Origin: Palsa-883 sp963847615
Lineage (GTDB): Bacteria > Pseudomonadota > Alphaproteobacteria > Acetobacterales > Acetobacteraceae
NCBI GenBank assembly: GCA_963847615.1
Contig: CAWKAN010000016.1
Span: forward strand, 372,001-436,000
Direction of reading: 5' to 3'
Length of the DNA: 64,000 bases
Position 1 is the stretch's first letter. Each line of letters starts with the position of its first letter. Below are positions 51,655 through 62,945 of this stretch, in pieces. The notes beneath the pieces were generated by a model. It worked only from the letters and a program-made list of their open reading frames with translations. It searched no databases and was not told the origin of the DNA. Both the position numbers and the translations under genes were made by a program.

Positions 51655-51985
51655 TCGGGGAAGGGAAGCAAGGCTCGGGGCTTCGCCCCAGACCCCACCA
51701 GGGGGCTTTGCCCCCTGGACCCCCACCAGAGGCGGAGCCTCTGGACTCCATGACTGGGCGTGTGGGGAGGGGAAGGGGGCGGCTGGGCGAGGCGAAGGGG
51801 CGCCGTCCGGCATGCCGGACGGCGCCCCTTCGCCTCGCCCGCCCGCCCCCTTCCCCTCCCCACACGCCCAGTGAAGGGTTCCAAGGGCTCGCCCTTGGCG
51901 GGGTTCCAAGGGGCAGCGCCCCTTGGCGGGGTCTGGGGCGGAGCCCCAGCCTTGCTTCCCTTCCCCGATGATCCGGCCGTCGGTG
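51655..51985. repeat. Dispersed repeat block with a 120-bp palindrome
   Basis: Outer modules (GGGGCTTCGCCCC, AGGGGGCTTTGCCCCCT, AGAGGCGGAGCCTCT, AGGGGCAGCGCCCCT, GGGGCGGAGCCCC) are hairpins shared with the blocks at 31250 and 37940. The core 51753-51872 is a single palindrome with 60-bp arms differing at only two positions and no loop; its centre is GGCATGCC at 51812/51813. Confidence 0.85.
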
Positions 51986-52043
51986 GGGCGGGCCTTTCGC
52001 CCGGCGGTGCGAATCCCTATCACTCGGGTCGTCTGGAATTGGG

Positions 52044-53893
52044 ATGCCCCGCGCCCCTCGTCTCTCCGCCTCTGCCAGCTCCGTGCCACGCCGCCGCGCA
52101 CTCCCGCCGGAGCGCCGCCGTCTGCCGGCCGCTCCGCCGCCGCCGCCGCGGCGGCCCGGCTGGGTGCGAGCGCTGCGCTGGGCGGTCATGCTGGCGATCT
52201 GGGGCGTGCTGGCCGTGGCGGCGGTGCTGCTGTGGTTTGCCCGCGACCTGCCGCGGCCGGAGGCGGCGCTCGATGCGTTTCGCCGCCCCAGCCTGACGCT
52301 GGAGGATCGTGGCGGCCAGGTCTTCGCCACCTTCGGCGACGTGGTCGGCGATCCGCTGCGGCTGTCCGACCTGCCGGCCTACCTGCCGGCGGCCGCCGTG
52401 GCGGTGGAGGACCACCGCTTCTGGCACCACCCCGGCATCGACCTGATCGGCCTGGGCCGCGCCATGCTGACCAACCTGCTCGCCGGGCACGTGGTGCAGG
52501 GCGGTTCCACCATCACCCAGCAGGTGGCAAAGAACCTGTTCCTGACCAATGCGCGCACCTTCAAGCGCAAGCTGCAGGAGCTGATGCTGACCTTCTGGCT
52601 GGAGCAGCATTTCACCAAGCGCGAGATTCTCGAGATCTGGCTGAACCGGGTCTATCTGGGCGCCGGCGCCTGGGGGATGGACGCGGCGGCGCACATCTAT
52701 TTCGGCATCTCCGCCCGGCACGTCAGCCTGTGGCAGGCGGCGGTGCTGGCCGGGCTGCCGCGCGCGCCGTCGCGCTTCAATCCGCGCAGCAACCCCGAGG
52801 CCGCGGCGGCGCGCGGGCGGGAGGTGCTGGCCGCGATGGTGGCCGACGGCGCGATCACCGCGGCGCAGGCCAGGCAGGCCGCGGCCGAGATCGGCTTCCC
52901 GCCGACGCCGCCGATCGCCCCCGGCTGGTTCGCCGACTGGACCGCCGACCAGGCGCAGGCGCTGGTGCCGCCTGACACCGACGCGACGCTGCGCACCACG
53001 CTCGACCCGCGCTGGCAGGCGGCGGCGGAACAGCGGCTGGACGCGCTGCTGGCCGGCCCGGGCGCGGCGGCCGGCGCGACCCAGGGGGCGGTGGTGGTGC
53101 TGGACGCGGCGAGCGGGGCGGTGCGCGCCATGGTGGGCGGGCGGGACTACCGGCAATCCTCGTACAACCGCGCCGTGGTGGCGCGCCGCCAGCCCGGCTC
53201 GGCGTTCAAGCCCTTCGTCTGGCTGGCCGCGCTGCAACAGGGCATGACGCCGGACAGCCCGGTGCTGGACGCGCCGATCCGCATCGGCGACTGGAGCCCG
53301 CAGGACTTCGAGCGGCGCTATTTGGGCGAGATCACCTTGCAGGCGGCATTGGCGCAGTCGATCAACACCGCCTCGGTCCGGCTGCTGCTGGCCGCCGGCG
53401 GGCCGCGCGCGGTGGCCGGCGTCGCCCATCGGCTGGGCATCGCCGACAAGCTGCCGGACAATGCGTCATTGGCGCTGGGCACCGGGGAGGTCGGGCTGCT
53501 GGAACTGGCCGGCGCCTATGCGACGTTCTTCAACGGCGGGCGGCGCGTGGTGCCGTCCGGGTCAACCAGGTGCGCGCCGATGGGCGCTGGAGCGCCGCGC
53601 CGCACATCGATCCGGTGCCGGCGATCGATCCCGACCAGGCGGCGATGATGGCGCGGATGTTGGCCGCGGTGGTCTCCCAGGGCACCGGGCGGGCGGCCGC
53701 GGTGGCGGGGCACACGGTGGCGGGCAAGACCGGGACGACGCAGGACTATCGCGACGCCTGGTTCATCGGCTGGATCGACGGCGAGATCATCGGCGTGTGG
53801 CTGGGCAACGACGACGGCGCGCCGATGCGGGCGGTGCAGGGCGGGTCGTTGCCGGCGCGGCTGTTCCACGACGTTGCGGTGGCGGCGCGGTGA
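52044..53893 (+). CDS. Bifunctional penicillin-binding protein, class A (one apparent -1 frameshift)
   Basis: Peptidoglycan glycosyltransferase/transpeptidase, intended length 616 residues. An N-terminal basic Pro-rich segment precedes one membrane helix (WAVMLAIWGVLAVAAVLLW). The GT51 domain shows EDHRFWHHPGID and GGSTITQQVAKNLFL; the transpeptidase shows SAFK (the SxxK box), SIN and KTGTT. Near 53557 one base is missing (VVPSG | VNQVRADG), after which the frame continues to AVAAR and a stop at 53893. It is shorter than E. coli PBP1A (no large inserted domain). No membrane-protein partner lies nearby. Confidence 0.9.
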
Positions 53894-54275
53894 CCCGGGC
53901 CGATACGATCCGGCAGCACAACGGATTTTCCGCCTGATCGGGAAGCGGCGGATCGATCGGGGTCAGCGGCAGAAGGGGGCCGCCGCAATGGCCGCCCGGC
54001 GGGCGATCGCCGCGGGCAGCGCTCCCGGTGACGCTGATGGTCGCGACGCCAGCGGTCGCGTCGGCGCGGTGCTGCCTTGTCAGGCGCCGTCAATTATGCT
54101 AACAGACTGAGGCGCGCCCGGCACGCCGGCTCCGGACCTGGCCGGACGGGGGGCCGGACGGGGGGCCGGGCGCGTGGGCCTGGGGCCGGCCACCTGGAGC
54201 GGGTCTGTGGGCGTGCGCCAAACCGCGGCGCCGGTGCGGTCGCGGGCGTGGTGCGGTGCTATAAGCTGGGACGTG
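53894..54275. other. Non-coding interval before tRNA-Leu
   Basis: About 380 bp without a gene. The only feature is a short direct repeat, GGGGGCCGGAC (54148-54170), and the presumed tRNA promoter just before 54276. Confidence 0.4.
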
Positions 54276-54360
<85 letters not shown>

Positions 54361-54518
54361 GACCTGACCGGCCGAGACATCGGCGAAAATACCCAACGGC
54401 GATACCGGTTTCGCTCGCAGCGCGGGACTTCACGCCGATCCGCGACAGTGCCGCTCGATGCTGCCGCTGGTGCTCGACGGTTGTGTCCCCCCGATTGCCC
54501 CGGCTGGCCGCCGCGGCG

Positions 54519-55228
54519 TCAGCGCCGGACGAAGGTCCAGTAGAGCGGCGCCCGGCCCGCCAGCAGCGCCTTGGCCTCGTAGCGCGTCGGCGGCCAGTCC
54601 GCCGGGCGCGTGGCCAGCGGAGGCGGCGCGTCGAACAGGGTCTGCCGGCCCATCACCTCGGCCGACCCAGGCCTGATAGGTCGGGTCGTCGCTGGCGACG
54701 CGCCATTCGGCGCCCGGCGGCAGCACCCGCGCCAGCTCCGGCAGCAGCGCCGGGATGCACGAAGCGGCGCTTGGCATGCCGCGCCTTCGGCCAGGGATCG
54801 GGGAACAGCAGGAACAGCCGGTCGAGGCAGGCGTCGGGCAGCGCGCCGCAGCAGCACGCGGGCGTCTTCGGTCCACAGGCGCAGGTTCGCCGGCAGCGGC
54901 GCGGTCGCCTCGCCGCCCTCCGGCACCAGGCGCGACAGCAGCGAGCAGATGCCGTTCTCGAACACCTCGCAGGCGATCAGGCCGGCCTCGGGATGCGCGG
55001 CGATCTGCGCCAGGGCGTGCTCGCCGCCGCCGAAGCCCACCTCCAGCCACAGCGCGCGCGGCCCGGCGCGAAGGCCGCGAGCGGGTCGGCGGCCGTGCGG
55101 CGGGGCGAACGCGCAGGTCCGCGGCAGGGTCACCTCCAGCAGCAGCTGGGCCTGGCCGCGGCCGTACAGCGTCGGCGTGGCCGCCGGTCGCGCCGGCCGT
55201 ACGCGGCCGGGCCGGCGGCGGCTTGCAC
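54519..55228 (-). CDS. trmB: tRNA (guanine-N7-)-methyltransferase TrmB (several apparent frameshifts)
   Basis: SAM-dependent m7G46 methyltransferase of tRNA. Pieces in three frames are WLEVGFGGGEHALAQIAAHPEAGLIACEVFENGI, then LPDACLDRLFLLFPDPWPKARHAKRRFV, then ALLPELARVLPPGAEWRVASDDPTYQAWVG, and EVMGRQTLFDAP...RYEAKALLAGRAPLYWTFVRR at the end. At least three single-base insertions (about 54840, 54765 and 54665) net to zero, so the first and last parts share a frame. The N-terminus is unclear: YGRRDRR and LYGRGQAQLLLE in different frames suggest another indel, and a GTG at 55228 is the likely start. It lies 23 bp after metK on the same strand. Confidence 0.8.
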
Positions 55229-55251
55229 GCGGGCCTCAGCGCGCGCCGGCC

Positions 55252-56442
55252 TCAGCGCCCGAAGGCCGCCTGCAGCGCCGGCACCAGATCGGTCTTCTCC
55301 CAGGTGAAGGTGCCCTTCTCCTCGTCCGGGCTCGCGGCCGAAATGGCCATAGGCGGAGGTGACGGCACGTAGATCGGCCGGTTCAGGTGCAGGTGCTCGC
55401 GGATGCCGCGCGGCGACAGGTTCATCAGCTCGCGCAGGGTCTTTTCCAGCCGCGCCTCGTCCACGTCCTTGCCGGTGCCCTGCAGGTCGACATAGACCGA
55501 CAGCGGGCGGGCAATGCCGATGGCGTAGCTGATCTGCAGCGTGCACTTGTCCGCCAGGCCGGCGGCGACGACGTTCTTCGCCAGGTAGCGGCAGGCATAG
55601 GCGGCGGAGCGATCGACCTTGGTCGGGTCCTTGCCGCTGAACGCGCCGCCGCCGTGCGGCGCCGCGCCGCCATAGGTGTCGACGATGATCTTGCGCCCGG
55701 TCAGGCCGCAATCGCCGTCCGGACCGCCGATCACGAACTTGCCGGTCGGGTTCACGTGGAACTCCGCCTCCGGGCACATCCAGCCGCCGGCAGCGTGCTC
55801 TCGACGATCGGCCAGAGCAGGCGCTTGATCTCGGCCTGCTCAAGCGCCTCCGCGTGCTGGGTGGAGACCACGACCGAGGTCGCGCCGACCGGCTTGCCGT
55901 CGACGTAGCGCAGCGTGACCTGGCTTTTGGCGTCCGGCAGCAGGCCGGCGACCGACTTGTCGTTGATGCGGCGGCGGTCGCGGATGCGGCGCAGGATCTC
56001 GTGCGCGTAGATAGATCGGCGCCGGCATCAGCGCCGCGGTCTCGCGGCAGGCGTAGCCGAACATGATGCCCTGGTCGCCGGCGCCCTCGTCCTTGTTGCC
56101 GACGGCGTCCACGCCCTGGGCGATGTCGGAGGACTGCGAGTGCAGGTGGCAGGCGATGTCGGCGTTCTTCCAGGAGAACCCCGGCTGGTCGTAGCCGATG
56201 TCGTGGATGGCCATGCGGGTCAGATGGGTCAGCAGTTCGTGCGTCACGGTCTCCGGCCCGCGGGTCTCGCCGGCGAGCACCACGCGGTTGGTGGTCACCA
56301 GCGTCTCGCACGCGACACGGGCATAGGGATCGGCGCCGAGATAGGCGTCCAGCACGGTATCGCTGATCCGGTCCGCGACCTTGTCGGGGTGGCCTTCCGA
56401 GACCGACTCGGAGGTGAACAGGAATTCGCCGGTATCGCGCAT
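55252..56442 (-). CDS. metK: S-adenosylmethionine synthetase (two apparent indels)
   Basis: Makes S-adenosylmethionine from methionine and ATP; intended length about 395 residues. Visible are FTSESVSEGHPDKVADRISD, GAGDQGIMFGYACRET, KSQVTLRYVDGKPVGATSVVVSTQH, HVNPTGKFVIGGPDGDCGLTGRKIIVDTYGG and the signature GGGAFSGKDPTKVDRSAAYA. A 4-bp duplication near 56012 (CTATCTAC) and a missing base near 55790 restore the frame between them. The gene is essential and single copy, so these are probably errors. The 5' leader (56443-56577) is not GC-extreme, but I do not recognise a riboswitch there. Confidence 0.92.
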
Positions 56443-56577
56443 CGTGTCTGTCTCGCGAAAAGAGTGGGAATTTAAGGGTCCGCGGTGTGTGGCCGAAAGG
56501 TTTGGGGGGGTCAAGGGCATCGGCGGAGAACAAAGGGTTGTCGCGCAATAGGCCGCTGCTATGTTCCGCCGCGCCGC

Positions 56578-56667
56578 GGAGGGATGGCCGAGCGGCTTAA
56601 GGCGCACGCTTGGAAAGCGTGTGTGCGTGAAAGCGTACCGTGGGTTCGAATCCCACTCCCTCCGCCA
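56578..56667 (+). tRNA. tRNA-Ser (anticodon GGA)
   Basis: Acceptor GGAGGGA pairs with TCCCTCC, discriminator G, CCA encoded. Anticodon stem CACGC/GCGTG with loop TTGGAAA gives GGA. A long variable arm and T-loop GTTCGAATC are as expected for tRNA-Ser. Confidence 0.96.
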
Positions 56668-56824
56668 CCGGCCCGCGCGAGCTCCCGCGGCAAGGGCATC
56701 GAGGCACGTTCAACAGGGTTGACATGCGCACGGCCCGGCGCGTCTAAATCCAATGTGCATCCCGCGCCGACCTGTAGAATTGGCACTTAAGCGGGAGCGC
56801 TTTAACCGGGTGACGACAAGCATC

Positions 56825-57721
56825 ATGAACGAGACGTTGGACGACGTGCGCCTCCGCGCAGAGGAAGCGCAGATGCGGCACGCCCTCGGGCTGGGAGGCG
56901 AACCGCAGATCCCCAGACCCCAGGAACCGCCGGTGCCTGTATCGGGGCCGACGCATGACCGCCTGTCGTTGCACCGGCCGCCCCGGCGCTTCGTCAAGGA
57001 CGGCGAGGTTCCGGTTACCGTGGTGCGCCGAACGCATCCCGCCGACGCCGTGGCCAGCGTCGCGCCGACCGCGTCGAACCAGCTTGAAGCGGCGCGGCAG
57101 ACGATCCGCTCGCAGGCGGTCGCGACCGAGCGGGTGGAGCGGGCGCTGAACGAGGCGCAGGCGACGATCCGCGACCTGCGAACCAAGCTGGCGCATGAGC
57201 GGATGGCCAAGGAGGAGGCGTTTCTGGCGGTTCGCCGGCTGGAAGCCGAGCGCGACGCGGCGCTGACCGCGGCGCAGGCGACGCGGATGGAGCTGGCGAC
57301 CGAACGGGTCGGCCGGGAAAAGATCGAGCATGAGCTGCGCAAGGCGCTTGATGCGCGCCAGGCGGCCGAGGCCCGGCAGCTAGCCCCGCGCCGGCCGCGC
57401 GGCAGGCCGCCCAAGATCGTGGTCGAAACCGACGGGCCGATCGCGCTGCCGAAAAAGCGCGGCAGGCCGCGCAAGATCGTCGCTGACGCGGTGGAACCGG
57501 TCGCGGCGCCGAAGAAACGGGGCAGGCCGCGCAAGGTGCAGGTCGAACCGGCGGCGCCGCCCAGGCCACGCGGCCGCCCGCGGAAGGTCGTCGTCGCCGA
57601 GCAGGCGGAGTTGGGCCTGGCGGCGGAAAAGGCGCCGCGACGCGTCGGCCGGCCGGCCAAGGTGCGCGAGCCCAAGCCGGTGAAATGGTGGACCAGCGGG
57701 TGGAAGTCGAAGGCCGGGTAG
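56825..57721 (+). CDS. Coiled-coil protein with five AT-hook motifs
   Basis: A 298-residue protein. Residues 1-80 are a polar region with a Pro-rich stretch. Residues about 85-185 (from SNQLEAARQTIRSQ to ALDARQAAEARQ) form a long uninterrupted coiled coil. The C-terminus carries AT-hooks: RGRPPK (192-197), RGRPRK (212-217, 232-237, 249-254) and a variant VGRPAK (274-279), in a tandem 20-residue spacing. Such hooks bind the minor groove of A/T tracts, so a nucleoid-associated or transcription role is inferred. The start at 56825 was chosen for MNETLDDVRLRAEE; 56753 is also in frame. I know no characterised homologue. Confidence 0.75.
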   Translation: MNETLDDVRLRAEEAQMRHALGLGGEPQIPRPQEPPVPVSGPTHDRLSLHRPPRRFVKDGEVPVTVVRRTHPADAVASVAPTASNQLEAARQTIRSQAVATERVERALNEAQATIRDLRTKLAHERMAKEEAFLAVRRLEAERDAALTAAQATRMELATERVGREKIEHELRKALDARQAAEARQLAPRRPRGRPPKIVVETDGPIALPKKRGRPRKIVADAVEPVAAPKKRGRPRKVQVEPAAPPRPRGRPRKVVVAEQAELGLAAEKAPRRVGRPAKVREPKPVKWWTSGWKSKAG

Positions 57722-57816
57722 TGGCCGTCACCCGGGCATTTCGCCGCCCCAGCGCCCTGCGCCAGGCGCTGCGACCGGCGCGGGCGGCCTGATCCCAGCC
57801 GCCCGGGCGGCTGGGA

Positions 57817-58956
57817 TCAGCCCCGTCCGCCGTCGAAGAATTCCTTCACCTTGGCGAAGAAGCCCTCGCTCTCCGGGCTGCCCTTGGCGTGCTGTTCGGC
57901 CTCCGCCTCGAATTCCTCCAGCAGCTCGCGCTGGCGCCGCGTCAGGTGCTGCGGCGTCTCCACCAGCATCTGGATATACAGATCGCCGCGCGCCGCGCTG
58001 CGCAGCACGGAGAAGCCCTTGCCGCGCACGCGGAACTGCTCGCCGGTCTGGGTGCCGGCCGGCATCTTCACCTTCGCCTTGGTGCCGTCGATCACCGGCA
58101 CCTCCACCTCGGCCCCCAGCGCGGCCTGGCTCATCCGGATCGGCATGCGCAACGCCAGGTTGGCGCCGTCGCGCTCGAAGATCGGATGCGGGCGGATCGC
58201 CACGTGCACGTAAAGATCGCCGGGCGGCGCGCCCTGGGCGCCGGCCTCGCCCTCGCCCGCCAGGCGGATGCGCGTGCCGTCCTCCACGCCCGCCGGGATC
58301 GACACCTGCAGGGTGCGCTCGCGCTGCACCGTGCCCTGGCCCTGGCAGACCTTGCAGGGGCTGCGGATCACCCGCCCGGCGCCGCCGCAGGTCGGGCAGG
58401 TGCGCTCGACCAGGAAGAACCCCTGCTGGGCGCGCACCTTGCCGGCGCCGTGGCAGGTCGCGCAGGTATCGGCCGCCCGGCCCTTGTCCTCCGAGCCGGT
58501 GCCGGCGCAGGCGTCGCAGGTCACCCGCGTCGGCACGCGCAGCGCCGCCTTGACGCCGGCAAATGCCTGGCCGAGGTCGATCTCGACCGCCTGGCGGATG
58601 TCGGCCCCGCTGCGCGCCCGCCCGCCGCGCCGGCCGCCGCCCATGAACTCGCCGAACATCTGGTCGAAGATGTCGCCCAGCCCGCCGCCGGCCTGGAAGT
58701 CGAACCCGCCGGGGCGTCCGCCGCCGCCCTGCTCGAAGGCGGCATGGCCGAAGCGGTCGTAGGCGGCGCGCTTCTGCTCGTCCTTCAGGACGTCATAGGC
58801 CTCGTTGAGCTCCTTGAATTTTCCCTCCGCCTGCTTGTCGCCCGGGTTGCGGTCCGGGTGATGCTGCATCGCCAGCTTGCGGTAGGCTTTCTTCAGATCC
58901 TCCGCGCTCGCGTCGCGCGCCACGCCGAGGGTGGCGTAATAATCCTGCTTCGCCAT
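57817..58956 (-). CDS. dnaJ: Chaperone DnaJ
   Basis: A 379-residue type I Hsp40. It has a J domain with HPD (MQHHPDRNPGD), a Gly/Phe-rich linker (EQGGGGRPGGFDFQAGGG), four zinc-binding CxxCxGxG repeats (CDACAGTG, CATCHGAG, CPTCGGAG, CKVCQGQG), and the substrate-binding C-terminal domain (VSIPAGVEDGTRIRLAGEGEAG). The frame is intact. It stimulates DnaK ATPase and delivers clients. It follows dnaK on the same strand after 200 bp that include a GATCACCACGCCCTGG triplicate. Confidence 0.97.
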   Translation of the reverse strand: MAKQDYYATLGVARDASAEDLKKAYRKLAMQHHPDRNPGDKQAEGKFKELNEAYDVLKDEQKRAAYDRFGHAAFEQGGGGRPGGFDFQAGGGLGDIFDQMFGEFMGGGRRGGRARSGADIRQAVEIDLGQAFAGVKAALRVPTRVTCDACAGTGSEDKGRAADTCATCHGAGKVRAQQGFFLVERTCPTCGGAGRVIRSPCKVCQGQGTVQRERTLQVSIPAGVEDGTRIRLAGEGEAGAQGAPPGDLYVHVAIRPHPIFERDGANLALRMPIRMSQAALGAEVEVPVIDGTKAKVKMPAGTQTGEQFRVRGKGFSVLRSAARGDLYIQMLVETPQHLTRRQRELLEEFEAEAEQHAKGSPESEGFFAKVKEFFDGGRG

Positions 58957-59156
58957 GTCAGCCTTGTGTCCCCACCGCCCTGTCGCCGCTGCCGCGGCCA
59001 CCGGCCATCGCCGAATTGAGCCACAACGAAATCGCGCCCGGCTTCATCGAAGCACGGGCGCGATCCGAATAGCCAGAACGCCCTGTTTGATCACGACGCC
59101 CTGGGATTAGCACGCCCTGGGATCACCACGCCCTGGGATCACCACGCCCTGGCGGA

Positions 59157-61093
<1,937 letters not shown>

Positions 61094-61166
61094 TGATGTA
61101 GGCTCCTTTCAGCGGACGCGGGCGGCCCGAAGCACCGCGCGTGTCCCCACGGTGAGAATGCAAGGG

Positions 61167-61195
61167 ATGTATGGGGCGAGGGCCGGTCCGGCAAG
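61167..61195 (-). promoter_or_regulatory. Putative RpoH (sigma-32) promoter of dnaK
   Basis: On the minus strand CTTGCC (61195-61190), a 13-bp spacer, then CCCCATACAT (61176-61167). The -10 element CCCCATA is nearly the RpoH consensus. No CIRCE was seen between grpE and dnaK, so dnaKJ appears to be controlled by RpoH while groESL uses HrcA. Confidence 0.7.
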
Positions 61196-61275
61196 GGTCT
61201 GATGACCAGGAAATCTCTCCCGAGTACGGTCATCGGCCCACCGGTCAGGTGCCCATCCGTCGGGCGCCCCCCCGG

Positions 61276-61905
61276 TCAGACAGTGGTGTCCACGGCACCG
61301 CGCGAGGCGGTGCCGTCGGCGCCGGCGGGCGCCGCGGCGATCTCCTCCGGTGGTGCCTTGGCGACGACCACCATGGCCGGGCGCAGCAGCCGCCCGTTCA
61401 GTGTCCAGCCCTGGGTCCAGGCATGGATCACCGTGCCGGGCGGATGCGCCGCGCTCTCCTGCTCGGCCATCGCCTGGTGCAGGTTGGGATCGAACCGCGC
61501 CCCGGTCGGATCCTCGCGCACGATGCCGTTGCGTTCGAGCAGCGCCAGGAAGCTGCGCTCCACGCCGGCGAAGCCCTCGCGCAGCCGCCCGACGATCTCC
61601 GGCTCGCCCGCCGCCGGCGCCGGGATGGCATCGAGCCCGCGGCGCAGGTTCTCCGCCGCCTCGGCGACGTCGGCGGCGAATTTCTGCACCGCGTATTGCC
61701 GCGTCTCATCAAGCTCGCGGCGGGTGCGGGCGCGCACGTTCGCCGTCTCCGCCTCGGCGCGGACCCAGCGGTCCTTCATCTCGGCGAGCTCGGCCTCCAG
61801 CTCCGCGATGCGGGCCGAGGCGGCCTGCATGAGCTGTTCCGGGGTTTGCGGGACGTCCGCCGCGGCGGCGGGATCGGGAGCGTGGTTTTCGGATGCGGTG
61901 TTCAT
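61276..61905 (-). CDS. grpE: Nucleotide exchange factor GrpE
   Basis: A 209-residue GrpE. The N-terminal long helix, ARIAELEAELAEMKDRWVRAEAETANVRARTRRELDET, leads to the compact C-terminal domain with VGRLREGFAGVERSFLALLERNGIV, DPTGARFDPNLHQAMAEQES and the signature TVIHAWTQGWTLNGRLLRPAMVVVAK. It releases ADP from DnaK. The start at 61905 gives a typical length. It lies upstream of dnaK on the same strand but is separated from hrcA by a toxin-antitoxin pair, whereas hrcA-grpE is usually contiguous. Confidence 0.95.
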   Translation of the reverse strand: MNTASENHAPDPAAAADVPQTPEQLMQAASARIAELEAELAEMKDRWVRAEAETANVRARTRRELDETRQYAVQKFAADVAEAAENLRRGLDAIPAPAAGEPEIVGRLREGFAGVERSFLALLERNGIVREDPTGARFDPNLHQAMAEQESAAHPPGTVIHAWTQGWTLNGRLLRPAMVVVAKAPPEEIAAAPAGADGTASRGAVDTTV

Positions 61906-62171
61906 GGCGCGATCAGTTAGGACGGGGAGGCGCGGCGGACAAGGAGGCGGATCGGCCGCAGCTGCTGCATACCATCAGATGCGTTAACGAATGGTTAGTG
62001 ATACCCGCTGCCCAAAGTGACGACTCTTCCGTCACTTTGGGCAGCGGGTATCGCGCGCGGGGTTGCCCAGGGGGGATGCGGGCGGCCGCGCGCCAAGCCA
62101 TGACTCATATCAGCGGCCCACCACACAAGCGTTGGGTCAAGACTTTGGGCCGCTGGTGTGACTTGAGATGA
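61906..62171. repeat. grpE upstream region with a perfect hairpin
   Basis: A perfect 23-bp inverted repeat with a 7-bp loop (62000-62022 and 62030-62052, GATACCCGCTGCCCAAAGTG outward) is followed by a second partial dyad, CAGCGGCCCA...TGGGCCGCTG (62111 to 62155). It could be a transcription stop for the toxin-antitoxin unit or a relic of a mobile element's end. Confidence 0.7.
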
Positions 62172-62585
62172 TCACGCCGGAAGAACCGTCAACCCGTGCC
62201 GCACGGCCGCGCGGCGCAGCGCCTTGTCGGTGGTGGCGAGCGGCGCGCCGCGGCGGATGGCAAGCTCCAGATACGTCGCATCGTAGGCGGCCAGCGTCTC
62301 GGCGGTGGCGAGCGCGAGCACCGTGCCGCGCCAGCCCGGCCCGCTGCCGGCAGCGTCGGTTTCGATCGGCAGCATGTCGAACAAGCCAAGGCGTTCCTGG
62401 GCCGCGCCCGGGGCGATCCGGCCACTGCGAGCGGCCTGCAGCAGCACGTTGGTGATCTCGATGGTCCACAGCGACGGAACGATGGCGCCGGCGCGCTGGA
62501 CCTGATCGAGCAACGCATCAAGCCGCGCGGTCGCCTCGTCATCGAAGCACCAGGCCACGGCGACCGAGCAGTCCAGCACCAGCAC
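62172..62585 (-). CDS. PIN-domain toxin (VapC-like)
   Basis: About 137 residues of a PIN ribonuclease: VLDCSVAVAWCFDDE (first Asp), SLWTIEITNVLLQAARSGRI (Glu), AAYDATYLELAIRRGAPLATTDKAL (Asp pair). The start is uncertain: GTG at 62585 gives MLVLDCSVAV, while the open frame reaches a TTG at 62621 that overlaps the antitoxin stop (TTGA). The intervening DNA is a tandem 15-mer, CCGGTCGTGCTGGTG, twice. It is paired with the Phd-type antitoxin just upstream. Confidence 0.88.
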   Translation of the reverse strand: MLVLDCSVAVAWCFDDEATARLDALLDQVQRAGAIVPSLWTIEITNVLLQAARSGRIAPGAAQERLGLFDMLPIETDAAGSGPGWRGTVLALATAETLAAYDATYLELAIRRGAPLATTDKALRRAAVRHGLTVLPA

Positions 62586-62617
62586 GACCGGCACCAGCAC
62601 GACCGGCACCCGTTCGG

Positions 62618-62857
62618 TCAACGCCGCCCGGTGTCGCGCAGCTTCCGCCAGTCCAGCCCGCCCAGGGTCACGCCGTGGCGCAAGGCACGCAGCCGCGTCA
62701 CGGCCTCGGCGGCGCGGGTCCGTGCCGTGTCGGCGACCGGCACCAGGCGGGCGACCGCGCGGCCACGGCGGGTGATCACCAGTTCCTCGCCCTGCTCCAC
62801 CCGGTCGAGCAGCGCGGCGAGGTGGGTCTTGGCTTCGAACGCACCGATGTCGTCCAT
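62618..62857 (-). CDS. Phd/YefM-family antitoxin
   Basis: A 79-residue antitoxin: DIGAFEAKTHLAALLDRVEQGEELVITRRGRAVARLVPV is the standard Phd/YefM DNA-binding fold. The C-terminal part (LRALRHGVTLGGLDWRKLRDTGRR) contacts the toxin. It is followed immediately by the PIN gene. The operon sits between hrcA and grpE, running the same way. Confidence 0.9.
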   Translation of the reverse strand: MDDIGAFEAKTHLAALLDRVEQGEELVITRRGRAVARLVPVADTARTRAAEAVTRLRALRHGVTLGGLDWRKLRDTGRR

Positions 62858-62879
62858 GGCGGCGGTCCAATCTGGTTTA

Positions 62880-62893
62880 GTAAACTAGTTTAC
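62880..62893. promoter_or_regulatory. Palindromic operator of the Phd-PIN operon
   Basis: GTAAACTAGTTTAC is a perfect 14-bp palindrome centred about 30 bp upstream of the antitoxin ATG, in the most A/T-rich spot of the region. Phd/YefM proteins bind such sites. Confidence 0.7.
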
Positions 62894-62945
62894 GCAAGCA
62901 CGCGTCAGTTGTCCAGCGCGGCATTCGTTCGCGGCGGTTCAGCCC

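Noticed and set aside
56443..56577. SAM riboswitch in the metK leader
   Set aside because: The leader was scanned for the SAM-II and SAM/SAH conserved cores and none was recognised. A covariance-model search would be needed to exclude it.
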